DNA of 64,000 nt. It comes from Candidatus Nitrosotalea sinensis (GTDB lineage Archaea > Thermoproteota > Nitrososphaeria > Nitrososphaerales > Nitrosopumilaceae). The stretch is taken from the NCBI RefSeq assembly GCF_900143675.1, contig NZ_FRFC01000005.1, forward strand, positions 147,870-211,869, written 5' to 3'. Positions within the stretch are counted from its first letter, which is position 1, and each line of letters opens with the position of its first letter. Below are positions 35,468 to 45,000 of this stretch, in pieces. Position numbers and translations under genes: made by a program. The notes beneath the pieces were generated by a model. It searched no databases, was not told the origin of the DNA, and saw nothing but the letters and a program-made list of their open reading frames with translations.

Positions 35468-36235
35468 TCATACTTCTTCTATAGTCACTTGGGCATTTGA
35501 TATGGTAGCAATCACATTGGTTGTATCAGTAACATATTGAAGATCTATCCAATATGTTGTTCCTACATTGAGTCCGGTAATAATTACTGGAATGGTGTAT
35601 GTATTTGGAGAGCCATTGACTAATGCACCAGATTTGGCATCAAACTGTAAACCCACTGTGGTTCCAGTAGCTGCGGCATTGGCTGCAGGTGCAGGAGTAG
35701 TACCATAAGCAGCTTGAACTAGACAACCATCACCTTTAGTGGCAGATATACATTCAAAAGTAAAATCGATTTTTACTCTACCTGTTTGTTGCGGAGTAAA
35801 AGTGATACCAGAACCTGCCATCAATGCACTAGCTGACTTGCCAGATGCCAATGTTCCACTCACCGTATTGAACTGTGCAAGTGATTTTGTGGTCACTATT
35901 GTTTGCAATGTAGAAGATCCTTGGAACTTCAAGACTCCTGCTGTAGTATTTCTCCAGATATCTCCTGGTGACAGAGAGGAAGGATCTGAAGATGTTCCTG
36001 CTAAATTAAAACCAGCAGTAGATGAGTTTGCTTGAAATGTTTGCTTTGATCCTGCATTAAATGTATTTGCCGCATCTGTAAAAACAGTAGTAGTAGGAAG
36101 GTCAGACTCAATGAATCTAGATGCTAGAGAAATGGCTTTCTTCGGAATTCCTGCAGCATCTGCAGAATATATCGCTACTGCACCCAGTATTATGATAGCT
36201 ACAATGACAAAATTTGGAGATATCTTATTTGTCAT
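35468..36235 (-). CDS. secreted protein with tail-fibre-like module
   Basis: A 255-residue exported protein with an N-terminal signal or anchor (residues 9-26). The segment PSSLSPGDIWRNTTAGVLKFQG is the module (PSNPxxGDxWxNTxTxxLK) frequent in phage tail fibres and fibre-like surface proteins. The C-terminal 130 residues form a beta-rich domain with a possible disulfide (ECIS, GCLV). Composition is Ala/Thr/Ser-rich with no charged clusters. It may be a surface fibre, or a relic of a provirus; no other viral gene is next to it. Confidence 0.7.
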   Translation of the reverse strand: MTNKISPNFVIVAIIILGAVAIYSADAAGIPKKAISLASRFIESDLPTTTVFTDAANTFNAGSKQTFQANSSTAGFNLAGTSSDPSSLSPGDIWRNTTAGVLKFQGSSTLQTIVTTKSLAQFNTVSGTLASGKSASALMAGSGITFTPQQTGRVKIDFTFECISATKGDGCLVQAAYGTTPAPAANAAATGTTVGLQFDAKSGALVNGSPNTYTIPVIITGLNVGTTYWIDLQYVTDTTNVIATISNAQVTIEEV

Positions 36236-36555
36236 TCTTTTTCAATTGGTCTTTATTGTACTTAAAAGATTGCGAAATCACCTACAAATTCATGTTCTAT
36301 TTTGGAATTTTTTTGAAAAAATTATTTCCAGAAAGGACTTTAAAAAATTTGGAAAAAATATTGATTTGAAAAATTATCTAATGTGTGATTGTACACCAGA
36401 TTTGAACATATTTTTAGAAACAAACAAAGTGTTGTGATCAATGGTTTTCTAAAATTTATACACTAGTGTTTTACAAAATATGCTGCTTTCAACAAATAGA
36501 AATTCTTGTTATCAATATTTGAGAAACTAGTAAGAGACATCTTTTAATTGCAAGT
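36236..36555. other. AT-rich intergenic region, no gene seen
   Basis: About 320 bp, strongly AT-rich, between two minus-strand genes. A plus-strand frame from 36111 crosses it but overlaps the coding gene 35468-36235 and looks like chance. I see no RNA structure. It presumably holds the promoter of the tail-fibre-like gene and the terminator of the YVTN gene. Confidence 0.5.
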
Positions 36556-37674
36556 TTATTTTTTTGTCTTGAAAATAAAGATTGATACAGACACGCCAAA
36601 TCCTATAGGGATGCCAATTTCTGCCAAAACAATGGCATTTTGAATATCATCAGATTGACGTTTGTCAAGTGTTTTGGTTTCAGCAAGACTTTTGGCCGCA
36701 TCAAGTTGTTGTTGAAGAGAAGATGTCGAGTTTTCATTGTCAGATATGACATATACAATACCAGGTGTGTCATTTGCAGTGTACGTCATGCCTGTTAACG
36801 GGTTTGTGGCTATTGCAAATGGATGTTTTCCCACAGGAATCACATCAGTTGCCATTCTAGTATTTCCGTCAATTACAGAGACTGTACCATTACCAGAATT
36901 TGCAACAAAAATTCTGTTTTTAGAATAATCAATTGATACACCGTCAGGATTAGAGCCTACTGGAATTTTTGATAATACGGTATTATTTTTTGCATCAATG
37001 AGAAAGATTTGTGAAGTAGGAGAATCTGTGACATATACAGTATTAGAGTATAGGTTTATTGCAACATCAGTAGGGCCCTTGCCTGTTGGTATAGTGTTTG
37101 AGACTGTGTTTGTGTTTGTATTAATAACAGAGACTGTTCCCGAACCAGAATTTGTGACATACAAAGTATTGGTGGACGGGTTTACAGATACAGCGGTAGG
37201 ACGTAGTTGTACCTGTATCGTATCTATGACTGAATTTGTTTTGCCATCAATTACAGAGACAGTTCTGTCACCCATATTTGTCACATAGATGTAACCTGTA
37301 ACAGGGTTTAATCCAAGACCATTTGGTTGTGTTCCTACTGTTATGTTAGATGTAATTGTAAATGTTCTTTCATCTATTACAGTTACAGCATGCGAGCTAA
37401 GCCTTGAAACATAGACTAGTCCAGAATCTGGATTGACCACAATTCCTGTTGGACTGTCATTCACAGTAATTTGTTTGATTACAGTATTTGTATTTCCATC
37501 AATTACAGAGACAGAATCATTTCCAAAGTTTGTTACAAAAATCCTGTTTGTGTTTGGGTCAATTGATATGGCCCACGGATTTGCTCCAACATTAATTTGT
37601 GACACATCAAATGCAAAGGCTGGCCAGGTTCCAAACATGAAAAGAGCAACTATTACTAGATGTGTGGTTTTCAC
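36556..37674 (-). CDS. YVTN beta-propeller surface protein
   Basis: A 372-residue exported protein with about seven 42-residue repeats of the YVTN type (NRIFVTNFGNDSVSVIDGNT ... INVGANPW), which close into a beta-propeller. A signal peptide follows the GTG start (cleavage near FAFDV); an upstream TTG (37734) would add 20 residues with a second hydrophobic segment and is less likely. A C-terminal transmembrane helix (about 348-368) anchors it. Such proteins occur in archaeal envelopes, sometimes in S-layers. Ligand is unknown. Confidence 0.86.
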   Translation of the reverse strand: MKTTHLVIVALFMFGTWPAFAFDVSQINVGANPWAISIDPNTNRIFVTNFGNDSVSVIDGNTNTVIKQITVNDSPTGIVVNPDSGLVYVSRLSSHAVTVIDERTFTITSNITVGTQPNGLGLNPVTGYIYVTNMGDRTVSVIDGKTNSVIDTIQVQLRPTAVSVNPSTNTLYVTNSGSGTVSVINTNTNTVSNTIPTGKGPTDVAINLYSNTVYVTDSPTSQIFLIDAKNNTVLSKIPVGSNPDGVSIDYSKNRIFVANSGNGTVSVIDGNTRMATDVIPVGKHPFAIATNPLTGMTYTANDTPGIVYVISDNENSTSSLQQQLDAAKSLAETKTLDKRQSDDIQNAIVLAEIGIPIGFGVSVSIFIFKTKK

Positions 37675-37890
37675 TTTACCCAGTTTGAATAGATACAATA
37701 TAAAAATAATGATTGTGTCCTTTAATGAATTCAATTAATCATGGAAAAGTTAGATGAATTTCATAGTTTATACCAGCAACATGGTATTATTTTCAAATAC
37801 CAATTTTACAGGCCAATCCAACCAAGCCCTAGGAGTTTTAGTACAGTACATCTCATACATTGATCATAGTTAAAAACAAGTACACATACT

Positions 37891-38256
37891 ATGACAGACA
37901 TGAAGTTCACAGCATCTAGAAAAGCGATAGCAAAGATAGAAAAAAAGAAGATTCGACAAGACCTCGAACAGATGATATCTCGCATAGAAAAGACTTCAAC
38001 AAACAAAGAGGGAGCTGGAAGGCATGTTTCAAACCTTATTCGTGTTGTAGCATCCCTTGAGAATACACTGACAAAAAAGAACAGAATGTCTGTGATTGAG
38101 AGCATATTTTCCGATGCTAAAAAGGCTGAATTGCCACACCAGTGGGAAAGAAAAGAAGGATACGAATGCGACAAACAAGGTAACTGCTCAATTGTAAATC
38201 CAGACAAGATATGCTACAGAGACACATGGGTTCCAGGCGTATGTATGAGCGGCTAG
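37891..38256 (+). CDS. hypothetical protein with Cys-rich C-terminus
   Basis: A 121-residue protein with a helical, Lys-rich N-terminal half (residues 8-75) and a short C-terminal part holding four cysteines (YECDKQGNCS, KICYRD, VCMSG). The cysteines may bind metal or form disulfides. I do not recognise a family. It stands alone, preceded by a 150-bp gap. Confidence 0.6.
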   Translation: MTDMKFTASRKAIAKIEKKKIRQDLEQMISRIEKTSTNKEGAGRHVSNLIRVVASLENTLTKKNRMSVIESIFSDAKKAELPHQWERKEGYECDKQGNCSIVNPDKICYRDTWVPGVCMSG

Positions 38257-38329
38257 CACCGTCTCTTTTTTCTTTTATACCAACATTTCAAAACATATCA
38301 ACAAATACAATATAACAAAAAGAGGACAT

Positions 38330-38515
38330 TCAGAACAAGGATTTGTGAATATTGGCTTTGATTTTACCTCTTAGTTCATCTGTAATATCCTCTTGTTTCA
38401 TGCCATGATCTCTTGTTGCGTGTATTGCACATTGAGACAATATTTCATCCTCTGTTTTTCCTTTTGCTACAAAATTGCATTCAAACCCAACATCTTTGCA
38501 TTTGAATTTTAGCAT
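38330..38515 (-). CDS. DUF1059 family small protein
   Basis: A 61-residue protein of the DUF1059 type: FKCKDVGFECNF at the start (CxxxGxxC), the central CAIHATRDHG, and a helical end. The Cys/His pattern hints at metal binding. A paralogue lies at 58839-59015 in the island. The function is unknown. Confidence 0.85.
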   Translation of the reverse strand: MLKFKCKDVGFECNFVAKGKTEDEILSQCAIHATRDHGMKQEDITDELRGKIKANIHKSLF

Positions 38516-38731
38516 AATTCTCCTTGGTTTTAATCATTATAAGTTTTGAGATAGTCAAATTATTATTTTATGTCAAAAGAAAAGGGTCAGATTTTATCAT
38601 AGTAAAATATGATTACATGGTAAATCAGATTGTTTGACTTGGAAATTCCCAGGATTAAGGAGTTAGCCACCAATCAAAGTGGCATTAATGTTTTAAATTG
38701 AATTTGATTCAAGATCGAAAAGGAACAAAAA

Positions 38732-40156
38732 ATGCAATACAAATGGGTTGCGCTATCCAACACTACGATTAGCATTTTGATGGCATCACTTGACACCAAC
38801 ATCCTGTTGATAGGACTGCCAACTGTAGTCTCTGATCTACACTCCTCGCTTATTGAGACAATGTGGATAGTGCTTTCCTATGGTCTTGTAACAACATGTG
38901 TGCTTCTAAGCTTTGGCAGGCTTGCAGACATGTTTGGCCGTGTGAAACTCTACAATATGGGACTTGTCGTGTTTACGATATCATCACTTTTTTGTAGCTT
39001 TGCCCAGTCTGGGACAGAATTGATACTCTTTCGCATCTTCCAGGCCTTTGGTGCGGCATTTTTGTTTTCAAACAGTGCGGCAATACTTACTGACGCATTT
39101 GATGCCAAGGAAAGAGGAAGAGCGCTTGGTCTAAATCAGATCTCCATAGTTATTGGATCAGTCCTAGGACTATTACTAGGAGGGATTCTGACTGAGACAC
39201 TTGGATGGCGGTCCATCTTTTGGGTAAATGTTCCCATAGGTACCTTTGCTGCAATATGGTCACATAAGAAGATGAGAGAACTCGGTACAATATCAGGTGG
39301 AAGTATAGATTGGTTAGGCAATCTCGTCCTTGTTGCAGGACTTCTTTTGATAATGCTTGGCATCACTACAGGATCGCTCCAGATGATTCCTTCTTTGCTA
39401 GAAGTGGTGTTTGTAGTGACCGGGATAGGAGTGCTCGGAGTATTTGCATATGTAGAATCAAAGGTACGGCAGCCCATGTTTGACATCTCACTTTTCAAAA
39501 ACAAATTCTTCTCTGCTGGAAATTTTATGATCTTTCTCAATGCCCTTGCAAGAGGTGCGCTTGTGTTGATAATGACATTCTACCTACAGGGACCTTCAAT
39601 GAGGCTCGGGCCTTTTGCTGCAGGTATCTATCTCATACCAGTCTCTTTTACAATTGCAACCTTTGGGCCCATCTCAGGATGGCTCTCCGACAAGTACGGT
39701 TCAAGGATCCTTACCATTCTGGGCCTATCAATATCCACTGTTGGATTTCTTGTCATGACCCGCATTTCCCCTGTGACAGACTTTGAGGGACTGGTGCTTC
39801 CCTTGGCACTAGTTGGTGCAGGCTTTGGCATCTTTGCATCACCCAACAGGGCATCAATCATGGGTTCAGTGCCACCTCAGAGAAGAGGTGTTGCGGCAGG
39901 GATGAGTACCACTCTTGTAACACTGGGAAACGTAATGAGCCTTGGAATATCATTTGCAATACTTGCACATGCCATTCCACCGCAAGATCTCGAATCAGTT
40001 TTCCTTGGCTCTACGGTGCACAATTCTTCTGCAGTTGTAATTACGAATTTTATAAACTCAATCCATGTGATATTTTACATTTCAACATTTGCTCTTGTGG
40101 CATCAATAATTCCAGCCATAATTCTCAGGCGAGAAGAAGAGCATGTCATATACTAG
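38732..40156 (+). CDS. MFS drug transporter (DHA2 family, about 14 helices)
   Basis: A 474-residue efflux protein with about 14 hydrophobic segments. Motif A is visible in FGRLADMFGRVKLY, motif C in IVIGSVLGLLLGGILTE, and the early acidic SLDTNILLIGLP (TM1, usually LDxTIVNVALP). It is the second MFS pump in the window; unlike the first, no regulator is adjacent. GC content appears higher than that of neighbours, which may point to acquisition by transfer. Confidence 0.9.
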   Translation: MQYKWVALSNTTISILMASLDTNILLIGLPTVVSDLHSSLIETMWIVLSYGLVTTCVLLSFGRLADMFGRVKLYNMGLVVFTISSLFCSFAQSGTELILFRIFQAFGAAFLFSNSAAILTDAFDAKERGRALGLNQISIVIGSVLGLLLGGILTETLGWRSIFWVNVPIGTFAAIWSHKKMRELGTISGGSIDWLGNLVLVAGLLLIMLGITTGSLQMIPSLLEVVFVVTGIGVLGVFAYVESKVRQPMFDISLFKNKFFSAGNFMIFLNALARGALVLIMTFYLQGPSMRLGPFAAGIYLIPVSFTIATFGPISGWLSDKYGSRILTILGLSISTVGFLVMTRISPVTDFEGLVLPLALVGAGFGIFASPNRASIMGSVPPQRRGVAAGMSTTLVTLGNVMSLGISFAILAHAIPPQDLESVFLGSTVHNSSAVVITNFINSIHVIFYISTFALVASIIPAIILRREEEHVIY

Positions 40157-40219
40157 AGTAGTAAGATATGTGAAAATATTCTGAAAAATAGATGATTATT
40201 ATATGCAACTTTACTAGAG

Positions 40220-40405
40220 TTGGTAGTGCAGATACCATTTGGGCTTTTAATTCTAATAGGACTCCTCTTAATAGGAGTCTATGTGGTAGGAGATTTTCTT
40301 TTACCAGATGTAATTTGCAAGATCATTCCACGTAGCAGCATAAGGCCACAACTTGGAGAATACAACTCAAACATACTAGGCGAAGTATGTTCTGGAATAA
40401 AATAA
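40220..40405 (+). CDS. small membrane protein
   Basis: A 61-residue protein with one strong hydrophobic helix (about 6-30, LLILIGLLLIGVYVVGDFLL) and a polar tail with two cysteines (DVICK, EVCSG). The TTG start at 40220 is the only start before the helix. It is 64 bp after the MFS gene. Function unknown. Confidence 0.5.
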   Translation: MVVQIPFGLLILIGLLLIGVYVVGDFLLPDVICKIIPRSSIRPQLGEYNSNILGEVCSGIK

Positions 40406-40502
40406 AATACAAAGTGATTTGTTAGATTATTTTCATGTAAGGTGTATACGTACCAGCATCACAACTGTCAAGATTCTCCAAGTTTTCCATTCTGAATTAT
40501 TT

Positions 40503-43334
40503 TCAGTTCTTTCTGTGGCTGTCGTTGCCATTTTTTCCGTTATCATCATTGCCTGTATGATGTATCTCGATGTGGCCTTTTGTTACACCTGAATTTTGGT
40601 ATACGATGTTGCCTGAGCTGTCAGTTACTGTGATTGAAAATGTGTCATGCGTTCCTCTCTTGTCGGGGTCTGTGACTGAAACAAGGAAAGTATCTGCAGC
40701 GTCGTGCTTGTCATGCCTATCATATGTCCCAGTTCCGACAAATGTTGACTGGGTACCTGTTGTGTCAACTGAGAGGAAGTTTATCTTGTTGCTCTCAAGG
40801 TCCAGCCTGACATACCTGTCATGGTATTCAAACGTGCCTTGGATAGAGTGGGCGTTGCTAAGGTCTGAGTAGATCTCAAAGCCAAAGTTTGTCCCTTTTC
40901 CGATATTTCCCCCGCCTGTTATCCTTCCATCTGTCGGGGCTGCAACTGTTGCCGGATCTGATATTATCCCTGCAGACAGGTTGGAATCACATGGTCCGTT
41001 ATCTGTTATAGAAAACCTCATTGTATTTCCAAGAACTGTTACAGGTATTGGAACCCAAGTATTTCCTATGAGTTTAAAGTATTGGGACTGAGGGGCAAGT
41101 GGTACAGGAGATGTCACATCAACTGTTACAGATGTAGCAGGTGCAAATCCTGTAATATCCCAAGCGAAGAATCCTAGCGGATAATTGCCTGGAGGGGGCT
41201 GAGAGGGAAGGCTTGATTGCGATACGGATGTGAGGTTTGTGAATCCGCCGCTGCCTGATCTAAATGTTAACTGTCCGCCTCCTTGTGGTACCGGAATAGT
41301 GACAGTAGGAGCAGCATATGTTATTGATATTTGAGATATTGCAACAAGACCTGCAGAGTCTGTTGCGTTAACCTGTATTGTGTGAGGGCCTGGTGCGAGG
41401 TTTGATGTTGCAAACGACCACATTATGTTAGTACCAGGAGTAATTCCTGACACTGCTGATACTGTACCCGAGTCGACCTTCCATGATACATTAGATACCG
41501 ATACAATGTCTGATGCAGTTCCCGATACTACAACTGTTGCGCTGCTTACTATCGCATTTTGTGCAGGAGATGTAATTGATATTGTTGGTGGTATCTTGTT
41601 TTGCACGTTGACATCAAACTCTCCAGTTGCCGTGTTGTCGTGCGAGTCTGTTGCAGTGCATGTAACAGTGGTGTTACCATATGCAAATGTGCTGCCAGAC
41701 GGTGGGTTGCATACAGGAGTTACAGGGCCGTCTACCAAGTCAGTTGCGTTTGCCTTGTATGATACTATAGCCCCTGATGACCCTGTTGCCTGCGTTGTTA
41801 TCTGGTCAGGTAGTTGAAGTGAAGGAGGAGTTGTATCTGTAATTATTACATGCTGGAATGCAGATGCAGTGTTTCCTGCAAGATCTGCTGCAGAGTACTG
41901 GATTATTGTTGTACCGACAGGATACTTTGCCGTTGCATTGCTTGTCACTGTGACAGGCCCGTCAACTGCATCAATTGCAGTGGCAGTTCCAAGGAAGGCG
42001 CGCGTAAGCGGACCTTTTGCTTCCTTTGTCACGTCAGTTGGCACCGTGATGACAGGTGGAGTCGTGTCAATTGGGATGTATATCAGGTGAGGCAGTTCGG
42101 CGTTTCCTGCCTTGTCAGTAGAGTTGAATGAAAGAGTATGGTTGGTGTCTCCTGTAACAATGACTGGCGAAGTGTATGCAGTTGGAGTACTACCGTCAAG
42201 GGAGTAGCTTGTTGACTTTACTCCAGAGCCGCCCGGGTTGTCTGATGCTGCAATCGTAGCAGTTACTTGCGACGTGTACCATCCGTTAGTTCCTGCAGTA
42301 CCTGCAAGTGTTGCAGTTGTGGTTGGTGCGACGGTATCTGGTGCAATTACTGTGAGATGAGATGTTGCAGAGCTTGGCGAGTGCGCCGAGTCTCCTGCAT
42401 ATTGCGCTGTAATGACAACCGATTTTGCAGACAAGGGCGCGGTGTAGGATATGGTACAGCTGCTTGTAGTGCCAGAGCCTGAAAGTATGCATGTTGTAGA
42501 GTTGGCAAACTTGCCTCCTGCAGAGCCGTCGTTCCATGATATGGTTCCTTGTGGAGTTGTTGGAGTAGAAGATGTATCGGTAATTGTTGCGTTAAAGACA
42601 AGGATAGAGCCTGTAGAAGTGGATGAGGTGTTGGGAATTATCGCAGCTGTTGTTGCAAAGCATGACGCAAATGTGACAGGGTTTGAATATATCGAGCCGG
42701 TGTTGGTAAAGACTGCGCCACAGGAGTTGTTGATGGTACCATAATTGAACAGATTTCCAAGGCTGTTGATAAAGGTACCATGAAGATTATTGTTTATCAC
42801 TCCGCCTTGGTTGTTTTGAAAGGTGGCAAAGATGTTGTCAACGGTGCCGTTGTTGTTAAGAAGACCTCCGTTGATGACGCCGCTGTAGCTGTTTGTGATG
42901 GTCCCGCCGTAGTTTGACACTGTCCCGTAATTGACAAGCTGGGCGTAGTTGGATATTATGATATTGTTATAGTTCGTAAGGGTCGAATACACATAGAAGT
43001 TGCGCGAGGCCTGGAAGTTGATTGTCCCATGGTTGACTATATTCCCATAGGCAGTAATGTCATTGTAGCTTGTAATGGTGACACCAGGATTTATTGTGAG
43101 TGTGACACCTTGATTTATCGTGATGCCTGAATAATGCGAGTCTACCACGCAGGAATAGGTAAGCACCGTGTCTGTGCTGATGTTGGGGCAGGGAGTTGGC
43201 ACCTGTGCACTTGCATTTGGAAATCCTGTAAGTTCTTGTCCCTGTAGATGTGCAGATGTAAGATAGAATATTGACGGAATTGCCAAGATTACAAATAGAA
43301 CTTCAAGTAATTTTGAGCGAGCATGACCTTTCAT
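40503..43334 (-). CDS. large secreted protein: beta-helix, Ig-like and HYR domains
   Basis: A 943-residue surface protein. After a signal segment (about 8-28), residues 75-215 form an Asn/Gly/Thr/Tyr-rich repeat (NYGTVSNYGGTITNS...) typical of a right-handed beta-helix. Residues 230-330 look like a bacterial-Ig (Big_3-type) domain, residues 335-425 carry a GWYTS..VTVTLTASD-type module, and residues 430-590 hold two HYR-type repeats (DTTPPSLQLPDQIT). A C-terminal beta domain (GRITGGGNIGKGTNFGFEIY) ends in a His/Asp/Asn-rich tail (HHTGNDDNGKNGNDSHRKN). It is probably adhesive. GC content is clearly higher than in neighbours. No sortase motif is seen. Confidence 0.82.
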   Translation of the reverse strand: MKGHARSKLLEVLFVILAIPSIFYLTSAHLQGQELTGFPNASAQVPTPCPNISTDTVLTYSCVVDSHYSGITINQGVTLTINPGVTITSYNDITAYGNIVNHGTINFQASRNFYVYSTLTNYNNIIISNYAQLVNYGTVSNYGGTITNSYSGVINGGLLNNNGTVDNIFATFQNNQGGVINNNLHGTFINSLGNLFNYGTINNSCGAVFTNTGSIYSNPVTFASCFATTAAIIPNTSSTSTGSILVFNATITDTSSTPTTPQGTISWNDGSAGGKFANSTTCILSGSGTTSSCTISYTAPLSAKSVVITAQYAGDSAHSPSSATSHLTVIAPDTVAPTTTATLAGTAGTNGWYTSQVTATIAASDNPGGSGVKSTSYSLDGSTPTAYTSPVIVTGDTNHTLSFNSTDKAGNAELPHLIYIPIDTTPPVITVPTDVTKEAKGPLTRAFLGTATAIDAVDGPVTVTSNATAKYPVGTTIIQYSAADLAGNTASAFQHVIITDTTPPSLQLPDQITTQATGSSGAIVSYKANATDLVDGPVTPVCNPPSGSTFAYGNTTVTCTATDSHDNTATGEFDVNVQNKIPPTISITSPAQNAIVSSATVVVSGTASDIVSVSNVSWKVDSGTVSAVSGITPGTNIMWSFATSNLAPGPHTIQVNATDSAGLVAISQISITYAAPTVTIPVPQGGGQLTFRSGSGGFTNLTSVSQSSLPSQPPPGNYPLGFFAWDITGFAPATSVTVDVTSPVPLAPQSQYFKLIGNTWVPIPVTVLGNTMRFSITDNGPCDSNLSAGIISDPATVAAPTDGRITGGGNIGKGTNFGFEIYSDLSNAHSIQGTFEYHDRYVRLDLESNKINFLSVDTTGTQSTFVGTGTYDRHDKHDAADTFLVSVTDPDKRGTHDTFSITVTDSSGNIVYQNSGVTKGHIEIHHTGNDDNGKNGNDSHRKN

Positions 43335-43644
43335 ATCAGACCTGTGGTTTTTTCGAGAAGAATCTTCTATAAAAGCCTGATCTAGATCACGAGAAAAATA
43401 ATTCAGACCCTGTCACATGCGTGATATTAGTCTGAGTCCATTAGGACCCTGTGAGACACATCTGATTTGAATTTGTGGATGCGAGTACCTAATGTCTTGA
43501 GTTAAAATTGAAACGGGCCCGGGGGGATCTCAAACAATAATGTCCTGTATTAAGATTCCTAGATCATATACACAAGACAAAGATTTATCTTTTTTCTTTT
43601 TCAAAGATTTAGAGTTTATTTTTTCTGAGTTATTTATAATGATG
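43335..43644. other. intergenic region holding the left island boundary
   Basis: About 310 bp without a reading frame. It contains a GC-rich tRNA-end-like sequence at 43514-43535 in otherwise AT-rich DNA, plus the promoter region of the large secreted protein on the minus strand. No other structure seen. Confidence 0.55.
43514..43535. repeat. direct repeat of the tRNA-Arg 3' end (candidate att remnant)
   Basis: CGGGCCCGGGGGGA (43514-43527) is identical to 61935-61948, the 3' end of the tRNA-Arg gene, in the same orientation. Allowing one inserted T, the match continues through CTC and AAC into the T-loop. The left end of an element integrated in a tRNA 3' end would look exactly so. The whole 18.4-kb interval between the copies is the island. 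Confidence 0.55.
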
Positions 43645-44877
43645 TCATTCAAGCGGGTTTTTGTCATCTGTAACTGATGTCCTATTTTTTCTTGCAACTA
43701 AGATAGAACCTGTAGTTGTCACAATGTTTGAAAGTATGATCACATATACTGCAATGCTGACAAATGTATTTGCAAGCGGAATGCCATCGTTTAGTGCGGC
43801 AATTGATAACGTGGCAGGAACAACTCCTTGTGCACAGATAATAAATATTGCAAGCTGATCCTTGCGTAGCTCCGATTTTATTGTAGATGCCTTTGTAGCA
43901 ATGAATCTAAAGACAAGCAAGATTCCAATTACAAGCAACCCAAGCATGAGGTTTGATAAAATGGTAGATGGTGTAATCACAAACACAAGACCCAGAAATA
44001 CAAAAAAGAATGTCTCCATGAGAAATGATATCTCGCCCTGGAACTTGTAAAACTGCTCGTTCATGTCTGCAAGGTCAAATTTTTGGCCAAGGCGGGACAA
44101 GATGATCTTGGAGCTGCCCAAAAATAAGCCAAAGATGAGCACTGCCACTAGTCCGCTTCCATGCAAGACCTCGGTTATGGCATATGTTGCAAACAATAGC
44201 CCAAGGGACAGGACGTATGTGTACTTGAAATTTCTGACATATTTTAGCACAAACATCCAGACAATGGACAAGCCAATTCCTACTGCAATGCCAATTGAAA
44301 AACTGGTCCCAATTGTAATCAGTGGTAATGCCCAGTTGCTTGTGCCAGTCTTGTACAGGCTCACAAAGGCCTCGTAAAACACAATTGAATAAATTGAATT
44401 CAAAATTGATTCTAGTGTTAGAAATGTTATTGTGTTCTGGCCAAGCCTGAGCGACCTTGACAACGGAATGACAACAACTGATGCTGTCTCGCCTCCAACC
44501 ATTGAGCCAAATATCAATGACTGGAGTAGATCCCATTTTAAAATAAAGTGAAGTGAAAAACCAATTAAAAATATGCTTGATACCACATAGATTGTTACCT
44601 GGACTACCGTCCTTGGACTTCCCCTGATGACTTCTTTTATCCTCATATCCATACCACTGTAAAATAGGATCATGATGAGCGTAAAGCTTGCAAACAGACC
44701 AAGAACTGGAATTAGAGGCTCTCGTGGAAATACATTGAAGACCGGCCCAAGTACAATTCCAACTGAAATCAGAAACAAATAGTACGAGATTCCCGTTTTT
44801 TTGAAAAAGATCTCGCCTGCAAATCCCAGAAATATGATTCCTGCTGCTGCGGAAAAAACAATTATCTCGTTTATCAC
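43645..44877 (-). CDS. cation:proton antiporter (CPA family)
   Basis: A 410-residue membrane protein with about 12 hydrophobic segments of the CPA-type Na+/H+ exchanger fold. The ion-binding region of helix 5 reads GGETASVVVIPL, where canonical members have an Asp (DP or DD), so the coupling ion is uncertain. Glu rather than Asp is unusual. Family assignment rests on overall pattern and the end-of-gene helices. It is the first gene inside the candidate island. Confidence 0.82.
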   Translation of the reverse strand: MINEIIVFSAAAGIIFLGFAGEIFFKKTGISYYLFLISVGIVLGPVFNVFPREPLIPVLGLFASFTLIMILFYSGMDMRIKEVIRGSPRTVVQVTIYVVSSIFLIGFSLHFILKWDLLQSLIFGSMVGGETASVVVIPLSRSLRLGQNTITFLTLESILNSIYSIVFYEAFVSLYKTGTSNWALPLITIGTSFSIGIAVGIGLSIVWMFVLKYVRNFKYTYVLSLGLLFATYAITEVLHGSGLVAVLIFGLFLGSSKIILSRLGQKFDLADMNEQFYKFQGEISFLMETFFFVFLGLVFVITPSTILSNLMLGLLVIGILLVFRFIATKASTIKSELRKDQLAIFIICAQGVVPATLSIAALNDGIPLANTFVSIAVYVIILSNIVTTTGSILVARKNRTSVTDDKNPLE

Positions 44878-45000
44878 AAAATTTCTAAAAGACGATATGA
44901 TAAAATTCTGTCGAATGTTGTCGATTTATAGAAATTTTCCAGTTTGTAAATAAAAAATGGAAAAGTTTGATGACAAACATAGCTGAATTCTTTCGAGTCA

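Noticed and set aside
36111..36437. Plus-strand reading frame of 108 codons
   Set aside because: Overlaps a well-supported gene on the other strand and has no recognisable features.
41425..42744. Several open frames opposite or within the large secreted protein
   Set aside because: Side effect of higher GC content and few stops in this gene; Cys/Trp-rich translations without domain pattern.
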